Assembly (NCBI GenBank): GCA_029265715.1
Contig: JAJUGZ010000012.1
Span: 1 to 60,893, forward strand
Length of the DNA: 60,893 nucleotides
Reading direction: 5' to 3'
From: Bacteroidota bacterium
GTDB taxonomy: Bacteria > Bacteroidota > Bacteroidia > Bacteroidales > Prolixibacteraceae
In this document: piece by piece, positions 43,029-51,853 of the stretch
Layout: each line of letters starts with the position of its first letter
Numbering within the stretch: the stretch's first letter is position 1
Made by a program: the position numbers and the translations under genes
The notes under the pieces: generated by a model
Databases searched by the model: none
The model's input: only the letters and a program-made list of their open reading frames with translations
What the model was told of the DNA's origin: nothing

Positions 43029-45218
43029 TTAGCGAACAAATAGTAATTCGCGGTATTTAGGCAGAGGCCAGAGTTCGTTGTCCACGATCAACTCCAGTTT
43101 GTCAATGTGGTAACGGATGTCGTCTAAGTATGGTTTTACCGTATTTTCGTAGGCGAACGCTTTTTCTTTTCCATCTTCAATGATGTTGGCAACTTTACGT
43201 GCCTCGATCATTTCTTTAACTTTTGCTTTTACGGCTGAAACATGCCCGCCTACTTCTTTGATGAGCTCCATACGTCCGCTGGCGAGCTGTTTGAATTCAT
43301 CTTCGGAGAATACCGTTTTCATGTTTTTCACGTTTTCGAGCAACATGGTCTGGTATTGTACGGCTGTTGGCACAATGTGGTTGATGGCCAGATCGCCTAA
43401 TACACGCGCCTCGATCTGGATTTTTTTTGTGAATTTCTCATATTCTACCTCGACCCGGCCTTCAATTTCACTTTCTGTCAGTACGCCGAGGTCGGCAAAC
43501 ATCTTTTTGACGCGCGGGTGCAGGTAGGCTTCCAAGGCCTTGGGGACGCTCCGGATATTGGTCAGGCCGCGTTTTTCGGCTTCGACAACCCATTCGTCGC
43601 TGTATCCATTTCCGTCGAAACGGATTGGTTTCGATTCGATGATCAGTTTTTTCAGTACCTGGAAAATTGCTTCATCTTTTTTGATACCTTTTTCAATCAA
43701 CGAATCAACTTCTTTGCTGAACCGGTTTAATTGGGCGGCTACCGCAGAGTTGAGCGCAATCATTGCCGAAGCGCAGTTGGCCGAAGAGCCTACAGCGCGG
43801 AATTCGAAGCGGTTACCGGTAAATGCAAATGGCGAAGTGCGGTTACGGTCGGTGTTGTCAAGCAAAATTTCAGGAATGCGGCCGATGTTTAGTTTGAGCG
43901 CCGTTTTTTCATCCGGGGTCATTTTGCGTTCAACAACTGTTTCTTCCATGTGGTCGAGCATGTTGCTGACTTCGGTGCCAAGAAAAACCGACATGATGGC
44001 CGGTGGCGCCTCATTGGCTCCCAGCCGGTGCTGATTGGGGGCATTCAGAATGCTAGCGCGCAATAAATCCTGATTGTCGTAGACGGCTTTTATGGTATTG
44101 ATGACAAATGTCAGGAACTGGAGGTTTGATTTGGGGTTTTTGCCAGGAGAATATAAGTTTACGCCGGTGTCGGTTGTCAGCGACCAGTTGTTGTGTTTTC
44201 CAGAGCCATTAATTCCGGCAAACGGTTTTTCGTGGAACAGGACCTGGAAATTGTGGCGGCGGGCAATTTTTTTCATTAGGTCCATAATCAGCTGGTTGTG
44301 GTCGTTGGCCAGGTTTGCTTCTTCGTAAATTGGCGCTACCTCGAACTGGTTTGGAGCCACCTCGTTATGGCGTGTTTTGATCGGGATGCCCAGTTTATAT
44401 GCCTCGTTTTCCAAGTCTTCCATGAAGCGGAATACACGTGTCGGGATTGAGCTGAAGTAGTGGTCGTCCAGTTGCTGGTCTTTGGCCGACGAATGTCCCA
44501 TCAGGGTCCGGCCGGTCAACATCAGGTCGGGGCGGGCATGGTATAGCGCTTCGTCAATCAGGAAGTATTCCTGTTCCCATCCCAGATTGGCCGTTACTTT
44601 GGTTACGTTTTTGTCGAAATATTGGCAAACGGTGGTGGCTGCTTTGTCTACTGCCGAGAGGGCCCGCAATAGCGGAGTTTTATAGTCGAGCGCTTCTCCT
44701 GTATAAGAAATAAATACAGTCGGGATACACAAGGTATTCTCTACGATGAAAGCTGGGGATGATGCGTCCCAAGCGGTATACCCACGGGCTTCGAATGTTT
44801 GGCGGATGCCTCCGCTTGGGAACGACGACGCGTCTGGTTCTTGTTGAGCCAGCAGTGAGCCTGAAAATGATTCGACGACTCCGCCTGTTTCGGCCGGGGT
44901 AATAAACGCATCGTGTTTCTCTGCTGTTCCGTCGGTTAACGGATGGAACCAATGTGTGTAGTGTGTGGCACCATTTTCGATTGCCCACGATTTCATACCT
45001 TGCGCAATCTGGTCGGCCATTTTCCGGTCGATCGGTGTGCTTTCGTCAACAGCATCGCATACGGCTTTGTAGGCCTCTTTCGATAAGTATTTCTTCATTT
45101 TTGGCCGGTCGAACACCTGGATGCCATAAAAATCAGACGTCAGATTTTGTTCCCGCTTTACAATTACCGGCTCCCGCTGCAGGGTTTTTTCGAGAGCCAT
45201 AAACCTAAATGTTGCCAT
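43029..45218 (-). CDS. glnN: glutamine synthetase, type III
   Basis: The 729-residue enzyme is the large GSIII class common in Bacteroidota and cyanobacteria. It has the GSIII-specific N-terminal region (FYGIQVFDRPKMKKYL), the catalytic LGWEQEYFLID and KTRHNEVAPNQFE blocks, the GINGSGKHNNWSL motif and the long C-terminal helical part. The frame extends to 45254 but the ATG at 45218 (MATFRFMALEKTL) is the family start. It is monocistronic, with a TACATTTG box on the minus strand at 45265-45272. Confidence 0.96.
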   Translation of the reverse strand: MATFRFMALEKTLQREPVIVKREQNLTSDFYGIQVFDRPKMKKYLSKEAYKAVCDAVDESTPIDRKMADQIAQGMKSWAIENGATHYTHWFHPLTDGTAEKHDAFITPAETGGVVESFSGSLLAQQEPDASSFPSGGIRQTFEARGYTAWDASSPAFIVENTLCIPTVFISYTGEALDYKTPLLRALSAVDKAATTVCQYFDKNVTKVTANLGWEQEYFLIDEALYHARPDLMLTGRTLMGHSSAKDQQLDDHYFSSIPTRVFRFMEDLENEAYKLGIPIKTRHNEVAPNQFEVAPIYEEANLANDHNQLIMDLMKKIARRHNFQVLFHEKPFAGINGSGKHNNWSLTTDTGVNLYSPGKNPKSNLQFLTFVINTIKAVYDNQDLLRASILNAPNQHRLGANEAPPAIMSVFLGTEVSNMLDHMEETVVERKMTPDEKTALKLNIGRIPEILLDNTDRNRTSPFAFTGNRFEFRAVGSSANCASAMIALNSAVAAQLNRFSKEVDSLIEKGIKKDEAIFQVLKKLIIESKPIRFDGNGYSDEWVVEAEKRGLTNIRSVPKALEAYLHPRVKKMFADLGVLTESEIEGRVEVEYEKFTKKIQIEARVLGDLAINHIVPTAVQYQTMLLENVKNMKTVFSEDEFKQLASGRMELIKEVGGHVSAVKAKVKEMIEARKVANIIEDGKEKAFAYENTVKPYLDDIRYHIDKLELIVDNELWPLPKYRELLFVR

Positions 45219-45264
45219 ACAGTTAATATTAGTTTCTAATTTCTTTGCCTTCAAAATGTCGATT

Positions 45265-45272
45265 CAAATGTA
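45265..45272 (-). promoter_or_regulatory. candidate -7 element of the GSIII gene
   Basis: TACATTTG on the minus strand fits TAnnTTTG, 47 bases before the chosen start. The -33 box is not clear. Confidence 0.45.
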
Positions 45273-45613
45273 AATAATTTTTGACCATATTTTTGTTTTG
45301 GTGTCGTTTCTGTTGGCCCGGATGGGTGAAATATTGTATTTTTTTTGAGCGGGATACCCCATTTTTTGTGATTTTCTGTTCGAAAATATATATTTCTGTA
45401 GTGAATGTCTGATTTTGGTGAAGTTTTTATTTTGAAGTGGCACTCCGTTTTTGATCTTAACCTTTTTCGTCTGGTTTGTAATTGCCTTCAGGGCTCATTT
45501 TTCGAATCTTTAACATTTCTGGCTGATCTGAAAAATGCATTTGTTGTTCAACACATCTGTGATGTGCAAAAAACCTTGTATTTTAGATTTATTGAATTAA
45601 GCATCTAAATATG
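45273..45613. other. intergenic region upstream of the structured element
   Basis: AT-rich sequence between the GSIII promoter and the structured element. A 67-codon open frame (45405-45608) has no recognisable similarity or start signal, so I leave it out. I see no clear TAnnTTTG promoter for the plus strand here. Confidence 0.5.
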
Positions 45614-45750
45614 AGCTTCCGGGTTATGAACCCAGCGGATTTAACTGTTTATAGGAAATGGATCAGGCAACGAGATGTGCCATCGGATGGGGCCGAACCC
45701 GGCCTTACACTACACATAGTAGCTATAAACAGTTGGTCTCTCCGGTGGCT
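45614..45750 (+). ncRNA. unrecognised structured RNA element upstream of the GS-like gene
   Basis: A perfect 12-bp outer stem, AACTGTTTATAG (45643-45654) with CTATAAACAGTT (45723-45734), encloses a 68-base junction. Inside are a GGCA/TGCC hairpin (45666-45681), GGCCG-AACC-CGGCC (45691-45704) and CTAC-acata-GTAG (45710-45722), the last stacked directly on the outer stem. A GGGTT-ATG-AACCC hairpin precedes it (45621-45633), and AGC..CCGG (45614-45622) may pair with CCGG..GCT (45742-45750). It lies 68-83 bases before the GS-like start. It matches no riboswitch or tRNA that I know. Confidence 0.55.
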
Positions 45751-45817
45751 TGAAGGTAGTTGTTAAATGCTTGGTTCAATAGAAATATTTTGATTTTGGA
45801 ATGATTAACAGAAAAGA

Positions 45818-47182
45818 ATGGAAATGGGGAACGAAGATTTGTTAAACAGGATTAGGGCAAATAGGCAGGCGAAAGTAAAGTTTGCAATTACGGATATAGA
45901 TGGAATCCTTCGGGGGAAGGTAATTAGTAAGGAAAAATTTTGGGAGATTGCAGAAAAAGATACGGGCTTCTGCGACGTTGTTTTTGGGTGGGATGCCAAT
46001 GACAAGTGCTATAACAACATAACATATACAGGTTGGCATACCGGTTATCCCGATGCACGTGCCCGGCTCGATCTGTCGACGCATCGCCAGGTTCCATGGG
46101 ATGCCGATATCGATTTTTTTCTGGCCGATTTCAGTAACCCGGAGGGAGGCGAAGTACCTGTTTGCCCACGAACGTTACTGAAAAAAGTTATACAACGGGC
46201 TGAAAAGATGGGCTTCAGGGCTTTGTTTTCACAGGAGTTTGAATGGTTTAATTTTGTGACAACCCCGACACAGCTGGCACAATCGAACTTTCAAAGCCTT
46301 CAGCCGTTAAGTCCGGGAATGTTTGGATATTCAATTTTACGAACCTCAGAGCATCAGTCATTTTTTAACGAACTGTTTGACCTGCTGGCACGGTTTGATA
46401 TCCCGGTCGAAGGCTTACATACCGAAACAGGGCCCGGCGTTTATGAAGCAGCAATTCGGTATGATGAAGCGTTATCGGCAGCCGACAAAGCTACATTATT
46501 CAAAACTGCGGTAAAAGAGATTGCTTACCGGCATGGGCTGGTGGCTACTTTTATGGCCAAGTGGCATGCCGGTCTTCCCGGGTGCAGCGGGCACCTTCAC
46601 CAAAGCTTGTGGGATGTGAACTTATCGGAAAGTAAGTTTTTTGATTCCACTGATCCGTTGAACATGAGCCCTGTCATGAAAAGTTATCTGGCCGGACAAC
46701 TGGCCTGTTTGCCATACATACTTCCTATGTTTGCCCCGACGGTCAACAGTTATAAACGGTTGCGAGAAGGGGCCTGGGCGCCGACAACGGTTACCTGGGG
46801 CATTGATAACCGGACAACTGCGATACGGGTTTTGAATCGTGACGCCAACTCTATCAGGCTTGAGATGCGAGTCCCGGGTTCTGATTCCAATCCGTATCTG
46901 GCAATTGCAGCTTCGTTGGCATCAGGCATTTATGGCATAGCGAATAACCTGGAACTGGAAATTCCCCAAACTATCGGGAATGGATATAAAAATCTTTCCG
47001 GAGGAGTTTTGCCATCAAATCTTTGGGATGCAACCCAGGCGATGAAAAACTCACTCATTGCCAACGAACTTTTTGGCGAATCTTTTGTCGACCATTTTGT
47101 GAAAACGCGCGAATGGGAATGGATGGAGTTTAGCAAACAAGTTACCGACTGGGAATTAAAACGCTATTTCGAGATTATTTAG
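45818..47182 (+). CDS. glutamine-synthetase-like gamma-glutamyl ligase (type I fold)
   Basis: The 454-residue protein has the GSI catalytic blocks: SQEFEWFNF, ETGPGVYEAAI, FMAKWHAGLPGCSGHLHQSL, NSYKRLREGAWAPTTVTWGIDNRTTAIRV and RLEMRVPGSDSNPYLA. The adenylylation Tyr loop of true GSI is not recognisable, and the C-terminus (VTDWELKRYFEII) is that of GlnA-like ligases such as gamma-glutamyl-polyamine or -ethanolamide synthetases. It therefore probably joins glutamate to a small amine rather than to ammonia. It heads a row of three genes (with an APH-like kinase and a HAD phosphatase) after a structured leader. Substrate unknown. Confidence 0.85.
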   Translation: MEMGNEDLLNRIRANRQAKVKFAITDIDGILRGKVISKEKFWEIAEKDTGFCDVVFGWDANDKCYNNITYTGWHTGYPDARARLDLSTHRQVPWDADIDFFLADFSNPEGGEVPVCPRTLLKKVIQRAEKMGFRALFSQEFEWFNFVTTPTQLAQSNFQSLQPLSPGMFGYSILRTSEHQSFFNELFDLLARFDIPVEGLHTETGPGVYEAAIRYDEALSAADKATLFKTAVKEIAYRHGLVATFMAKWHAGLPGCSGHLHQSLWDVNLSESKFFDSTDPLNMSPVMKSYLAGQLACLPYILPMFAPTVNSYKRLREGAWAPTTVTWGIDNRTTAIRVLNRDANSIRLEMRVPGSDSNPYLAIAASLASGIYGIANNLELEIPQTIGNGYKNLSGGVLPSNLWDATQAMKNSLIANELFGESFVDHFVKTREWEWMEFSKQVTDWELKRYFEII

Positions 47183-47212
47183 TTTCTTTGAAAAACATTA
47201 TTTCCATGCGCC

Positions 47213-48265
47213 ATGAACGATATGCGGACGATCGATTATTCGATCATTATCAAGCAAGCCTGGGCCGAATTTGACCCGTCGAAAGAAGTTAAAGCAGTTT
47301 TCGATGTCAGCGCCAAGGTTTCAACCAATCACGTGTTTAAAGTAACTTTTTACGATCGGAACCCGGTTTTTGCCAAATTATCATACTATGGCGAATTTGC
47401 GCATTTCAAAGAAGATCACGTAATTATCAATAATCTGGCCAACAACCTCGAATCGCCTTACGAAAATTTTCTGGCCCGCTCGCTGGTAAAAAAGAACGAG
47501 GTTTTTATTTATCGGTTTAAGCAGGAATATTTAGATGCCTGGGTTATTTTTTATAATCCGATAAAGATTAAGAAAAAAATGCCACGGCGGCTCGAAGAAA
47601 AGCATATTGTGAAGCTGGGGGCCGAACTTGCGTTGTTTCACAAAGCTTGTATGAATGTGCGAAATTCGCTGCCTACGTCCTCAAAAACTTTGGTTACCGA
47701 CATTAAACAGTTGACCAAAACGCTGAATATGTTTGGGTCGTGTGCCTGTAATCCGCAGGAACATTTTATCCATCAGCAATGCGACCTGTTTCTTGAAAAT
47801 TCGGAGAAGCTAAATTATTCGCGCGATTTTCAGACGATACCGGTTTTTGTGGATTGGAATATCGGCAACTTTTCGGTGACATCTGATGGCCGTTTCTATT
47901 CGCGCTGGGATTACGACTGGTTCCGTATGGCCTCACGGGTTATGGACTTTTATTTCTTTAGTCGGGTTGTTTCTGATATTGGGGACCGGACTGTTTTTAG
48001 TTATTTGGTCGATCCGTTAATGGAAGACCGTTTTATTCTTTTTCTGAAAGAGTATCATAGCATATTTCCGCTTACCGAACCGGAAGTTCGTTTTATGAAA
48101 GAAGCCTATCGGTTTTTTATCCTGAATTATGTAATTAAAGACGGACGTTATTTCTTTCATGAGATTTATGCCAATAAGTTGCAGCGCGAAGCTTTTGAGT
48201 TATATTTTCCATCGCTTGAACAGAAATTTGATGCAGAAAAACTTCTTCGTGCATTAAAATTATAA
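47213..48265 (+). CDS. APH-like small-molecule kinase
   Basis: The 350-residue protein resembles the aminoglycoside/choline-kinase-like phosphotransferase fold. The catalytic loop reads VDWNIGNFSV (Asp at the Brenner-type site, Asn for the metal) and the later metal-binding segment is SRWDYDWFRM. The usual His before the catalytic Asp is replaced by Val. Substrates of such kinases include amino alcohols and homoserine. It follows the GS-like gene by 30 bases and precedes the HAD phosphatase by 95. Start at 47222 is also possible. Confidence 0.75.
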   Translation: MNDMRTIDYSIIIKQAWAEFDPSKEVKAVFDVSAKVSTNHVFKVTFYDRNPVFAKLSYYGEFAHFKEDHVIINNLANNLESPYENFLARSLVKKNEVFIYRFKQEYLDAWVIFYNPIKIKKKMPRRLEEKHIVKLGAELALFHKACMNVRNSLPTSSKTLVTDIKQLTKTLNMFGSCACNPQEHFIHQQCDLFLENSEKLNYSRDFQTIPVFVDWNIGNFSVTSDGRFYSRWDYDWFRMASRVMDFYFFSRVVSDIGDRTVFSYLVDPLMEDRFILFLKEYHSIFPLTEPEVRFMKEAYRFFILNYVIKDGRYFFHEIYANKLQREAFELYFPSLEQKFDAEKLLRALKL

Positions 48266-48360
48266 TGTTTTGAAGATGTGTGCTTTCTTTTTGTCATTAC
48301 CTTTGGCCTTCTTCGATTTGTGGAAGATAGCCCTGATGAGTAAATGAAAAATGGAAGGAT

Positions 48361-49209
48361 ATGGAAACACAGTCGTTTAGAGAAATTGTACTTCAGTATA
48401 AAGCGGTTTTTTTCGATGCTTTTGGTGTTTTAAAGAACCACAAAGGGTTGATCCCTGGCATTAAGGAGACATTTGAGTTTTTGGACGAGAACGACATTGA
48501 TTATTACGTCCTGACTAATGATGCATCCCGTAGCCCGGAACAATTGGCGCAGATTTATCAGGCCCGGGGGGTTTATGAAATTACGGCCGACAGGATATTG
48601 TCGTCGGGTATGCTGGCCCGAGAGTTTATCCTAAGCAAGATAAAATCGGGGACCGTTGCTTATCTGGGAACTAAAAACTCGGCGCACTACATCGAGTCGC
48701 AGGAGTTGAGCACCTTGTCGATTAAAGACCTGTCGCTTCAGAATATGGACCATGTAAAGGCATTGGTATTTCTCGACGATGAAGGTTTTGATTGGAACCT
48801 GGATATCAATAAGGTAATCAACCTGCTCCGGTTGCGGAATATGTCGGTTGTTGTGGCCAATACCGATGTTGCTTACCCGGTGAGCAAGCATGAAATTGCC
48901 GTTGCAATAGGAGGAATTGCTGACATGGTTGAGGAAATTGTCGGTAAAAAATTTATCCGTTTTGGGAAACCTGATGCTCAGATGTTCATGTTTGCCTACG
49001 AAAAAGTATTGGAGAAACGGCCGATCAGGCGCGATGAAATTCTCATGGTGGGAGATACGTTATTTACTGATATCATTGGTGGAAATAAGTTTGGGCTGGA
49101 TACAGTTTTGGTTCTTTCTGGAAACACCCTGCCCGATCAGGCCAGGTTAAAGATTGATTCAAGTGGGATTATTCCGACCTATATTTGTGATTCTATCCAG
49201 ATTAGCTGA
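48361..49209 (+). CDS. HAD-superfamily hydrolase, subclass IIA (NagD-like)
   Basis: The 282-residue protein shows HAD motif I as FFDAFGVL (Asp19; the usual second Asp is Phe21, as in some NagD relatives), motif II LTNDASRSP, and motif III/IV VGDTLFTDIIGGNKFG. The IIA-type cap lies between motifs II and III. Members dephosphorylate sugar, nucleotide or small phosphate esters. It ends the row that starts with the GS-like ligase, and a strong terminator follows immediately. A phosphatase beside a kinase suggests a cycle or intermediate removal; this is inference. Confidence 0.85.
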   Translation: METQSFREIVLQYKAVFFDAFGVLKNHKGLIPGIKETFEFLDENDIDYYVLTNDASRSPEQLAQIYQARGVYEITADRILSSGMLAREFILSKIKSGTVAYLGTKNSAHYIESQELSTLSIKDLSLQNMDHVKALVFLDDEGFDWNLDINKVINLLRLRNMSVVVANTDVAYPVSKHEIAVAIGGIADMVEEIVGKKFIRFGKPDAQMFMFAYEKVLEKRPIRRDEILMVGDTLFTDIIGGNKFGLDTVLVLSGNTLPDQARLKIDSSGIIPTYICDSIQIS

Positions 49210-49212
49210 AAC

Positions 49213-49246
49213 AAAAAATCCTGCCGGTACTGCGGCAGGATTTTTT
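49213..49246. terminator. bidirectional rho-independent terminator
   Basis: AAAAAATCCTGCCG pairs with CGGCAGGATTTTTT over a 6-base loop, with U-runs on both strands. It ends both the HAD gene and the rprY-like gene. Confidence 0.92.
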
Positions 49247-49260
49247 GTGTTCCATCTGAT

Positions 49261-49950
49261 TCAGATTATTAGTTTGTATCCTTTCCCGTGGACATTGATG
49301 ATTTCAACACCTGGTTCGTCTTTTAAATGCTTGCGCAGCTTAGTGATATAGACGTCCATGCTTCGGGCATTGAAGTAATTGTCATCGATCCAGATGGTTT
49401 TGAGTGCGAAATTGCGTTCGAGTACTTTATTGGCGTTGTTGCAAAGCAGGCGAAGCAACTCCGATTCTTTGGTCGTAAGCTTAATTTCTTCCGTTCCGTC
49501 GCTCAAGGTTTGTTTGCGGGTATCAAAGGTAAACTTCCCGATTTTGTAGGTTACATCGTCCTGAGACTTGTTGTCCTGAGAAACCCGTCGTAAGATTGCT
49601 TCAATGCGGAAGATAAGCTCCTCCATGCTGAAGGGTTTGGTGATGTAATCGTCGGCACCAATTTTAAATCCTTCCAAGACATCTTCCTTCAGGTTTTTGG
49701 CCGTCAGGAAAATAATCGGAATGTCGGCGTTGTTGATGCGAATATCTTTGGCCAGCGACATCCCGTCCTTTTTGGGCATCATGATGTCTAAAATACAAAG
49801 GTTATAATGGTTTTTCATAAACCCTTTGTAGGCGGCTTCGCCATCGGGGAAAAGATCAGTGTCGTATCCTTTGGCTATCAAATATTCTTTTAACAGCAGG
49901 CCCAGGTTTTCGTCGTCCTCGGCTAATAAAAGTTTTACTTTCTTGTCCAT
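49261..49950 (-). CDS. rprY: OmpR-family response regulator (RprY-like)
   Basis: The 229-residue protein has a receiver domain (1-120) with EDD at 11-13, the phospho-acceptor Asp55 in CILDIMMPKKDG and Lys in TKPF, and a winged-helix DNA-binding domain (about 130-229, RSMDVYITKLRKHLKDEPGVEIINVHGKGYKLI). It closely follows the sensor kinase (one base apart) and matches the RprY/RprX pair of Bacteroides in gene order and features. Its targets are not visible. Confidence 0.88.
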   Translation of the reverse strand: MDKKVKLLLAEDDENLGLLLKEYLIAKGYDTDLFPDGEAAYKGFMKNHYNLCILDIMMPKKDGMSLAKDIRINNADIPIIFLTAKNLKEDVLEGFKIGADDYITKPFSMEELIFRIEAILRRVSQDNKSQDDVTYKIGKFTFDTRKQTLSDGTEEIKLTTKESELLRLLCNNANKVLERNFALKTIWIDDNYFNARSMDVYITKLRKHLKDEPGVEIINVHGKGYKLII

Positions 49951-49951
49951 G

Positions 49952-51541
49952 TTATTGTCCGTTTTGTGGGAAATATATCATGAATTTAGTTCCCTTGTTT
50001 ACTGTACTTTCTACTTTAATTGTTCCCTGGTGCGAATCAATAATTTTCTTTACATAGCTTAACCCTAGCCCAAACCCTTTCACATCGTGGACATTGCCTG
50101 TCGGGACCCTGTAAAACCGTTCGAATATCTGGCTTATATGTTCCTTGGGTATTCCGATCCCGTTGTCTTTAACCGAAACAACAATGCCGTTTTTGCGGTT
50201 TTCGGTTGTAATCAGAATGACCGGTGCTTCTTTGCTGTATTTGACCGCATTATCCAACAGGTTGAAAATGACATTGGTTATATGAACTTCATCTCCATTG
50301 ATAATCGGATTTTCCGCTTTCAGCTCCGAGTTTAGCTCCCCATTTTTGTTCTTTACCCGTAATTCAAAATTCAGGATGACTGTGCTTATTAGCGAATTTA
50401 AATTTACCTCTTTAAATTTTAATTTCAATCGTCCTTCATTGAAAACTGCCATTTGCAGTACTTTTTCGACCTGATGGCTTAGCCGCTTGCTCTCCTGATA
50501 AATGACATTTGAAACGTGTTCGATGGTTTTCGGGGTATGGGAAACCGTGTTGTCGCGCAACATCTGGCTCGCGAGCGAAATGGTCGAAATGGGTGTCTTC
50601 AGTTCATGGGTCATGTTGTTGATGAAGTCATTCTTGATGATTGACAATTTCTTTTGTTTCAGGATAATCAGAATTGTGTAGACGAAAATGGCTATCAGCA
50701 GTCCGGTTAATATTACCGTCGGAATGACCAGGATGCCAGTTGCTTTCAGTAAGTAGCCTTCACGTTTGGGGAAGTTGACGTACAGATAGTTGGGCTTTCT
50801 TAATTCGTCGATGTCGCTGGGAAACAATAAAGCAAAGTATGGCTGGCTTGAGGTATTAAAATCTTGCCCAAACACGTGTTTTTCATGCTGTCCGATAAAC
50901 GATTTAACGGCATATTTATAGTCGAGGTTTATTCCGTAATTCCGGAGCTCTGTTTTTAAGGTTCGTTCCAGAAACTGCCGGTCAATCCGTTGTTCCAGAG
51001 GCAAGTTTGCGATCCGGATTTGCGATTGGGCAAATTCAAAATAAGTTGCTTTCTGGTTTAAGCGGTTTTCGTATTCCTGGCTCAGATAACTATCGGAATT
51101 GTGAATTTCATCAAATGCATTGGGGAAATCTCCGGGATTGCCTCGTTCGGTCTCTGGCTGTGGCGAACTCTCGCTGCTGTACCCGATCGACAATTCTTCG
51201 CTGTAAACACGACCATTCGACTGCTGGGAATAGCGAAGCGAAAAGTTTAAATCCTGCTGTCCTAACGTCCGGGGAATAATTTTGTCGAAATTTCTTCCAG
51301 CCTGATAATTTGACTGATTATTTTTGCTGGGTGAATATCCGGAGCGTTCCAAAAGGATATTCGAAGCTTCCTGAACTTCAAGTTTCCGAACAACCGAGGC
51401 CAACGCTGTTTTCACAGAGGCGTCAAATTGTTCTTCTTTTATTTCAAGCGCTTTCTTTATCGAATTGGTCTGAACCAAGATCAAGCTGGTCATAACCAAT
51501 GCCATCAACACAATCAGCGTAAGGATAACTTTTCTGCTCAT
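49952..51541 (-). CDS. rprX: sensor histidine kinase (RprX-like)
   Basis: The 529-residue kinase has an N-terminal helix (about 5-25), a periplasmic sensing region (about 26-270), a second helix (about 275-298), and HisKA (NNMTHELKTPISTI) and HATPase_c domains (about 310-528; NLLDNAVKYS, DNGIGIPKE, GFGLGLSYV). It lies one base from the response regulator gene. The periplasmic part is rich in polar residues and gives no family hint. It is likely an envelope-stress or redox sensor by analogy to RprX. Confidence 0.88.
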   Translation of the reverse strand: MSRKVILTLIVLMALVMTSLILVQTNSIKKALEIKEEQFDASVKTALASVVRKLEVQEASNILLERSGYSPSKNNQSNYQAGRNFDKIIPRTLGQQDLNFSLRYSQQSNGRVYSEELSIGYSSESSPQPETERGNPGDFPNAFDEIHNSDSYLSQEYENRLNQKATYFEFAQSQIRIANLPLEQRIDRQFLERTLKTELRNYGINLDYKYAVKSFIGQHEKHVFGQDFNTSSQPYFALLFPSDIDELRKPNYLYVNFPKREGYLLKATGILVIPTVILTGLLIAIFVYTILIILKQKKLSIIKNDFINNMTHELKTPISTISLASQMLRDNTVSHTPKTIEHVSNVIYQESKRLSHQVEKVLQMAVFNEGRLKLKFKEVNLNSLISTVILNFELRVKNKNGELNSELKAENPIINGDEVHITNVIFNLLDNAVKYSKEAPVILITTENRKNGIVVSVKDNGIGIPKEHISQIFERFYRVPTGNVHDVKGFGLGLSYVKKIIDSHQGTIKVESTVNKGTKFMIYFPQNGQ

Positions 51542-51734
51542 GCTGCAAATATACTTTGAAAATCATCTGATAATTAACACTTAACAATATTTAACGAAGG
51601 GAAGATCGGCATGATGGTCTGAGTCGCAACTTGTTTTTTGTCTTCCTGTCAGTTTTTGTGCAAAGAATTTACAATTAATTAATAGTCTTAACAGGCATTA
51701 ACAAATATTAAGGGAATCTCGCGGTTAGAATGAT

Positions 51735-51851
51735 TATATTTGAACGTTGCGAATATATAATTTTTTCGCAGCATTGGGGTTTAACAAAGTTTACACACAA
51801 AGTGAATTTTTAGGTTTTGGTTTTTAGGCGGAATGAAAATTCCGCCTTTTT
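51735..51851 (+). ncRNA. candidate small RNA with promoter and terminator
   Basis: TATATTTG at 51735-51742 fits the -7 consensus, a TGCGAA/TTCGCA hairpin follows (51748-51770), and at 51826-51847 AGGCGGAAT/ATTCCGCCT is followed by a T-run ending at 51851. The terminator is oriented for plus-strand transcription, yet no plus-strand gene lies here. The predicted transcript is about 105 bases. A clear -33 TTTG is not present. The rest of 51542-51734 shows nothing clear. Confidence 0.4.
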
Positions 51852-51853
51852 TA

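Noticed and set aside
45405-45608. 67-codon open frame upstream of the structured RNA
   Set aside because: No similarity, no start signal and AT-rich composition; likely chance.
45611-45640. On the minus strand, CTGGG-TTCATAA-CCCGG resembles a tRNA anticodon arm with CAU
   Set aside because: No acceptor stem, D-arm or T-arm surrounds it, so it is not a tRNA gene; it is treated as part of the structured element.
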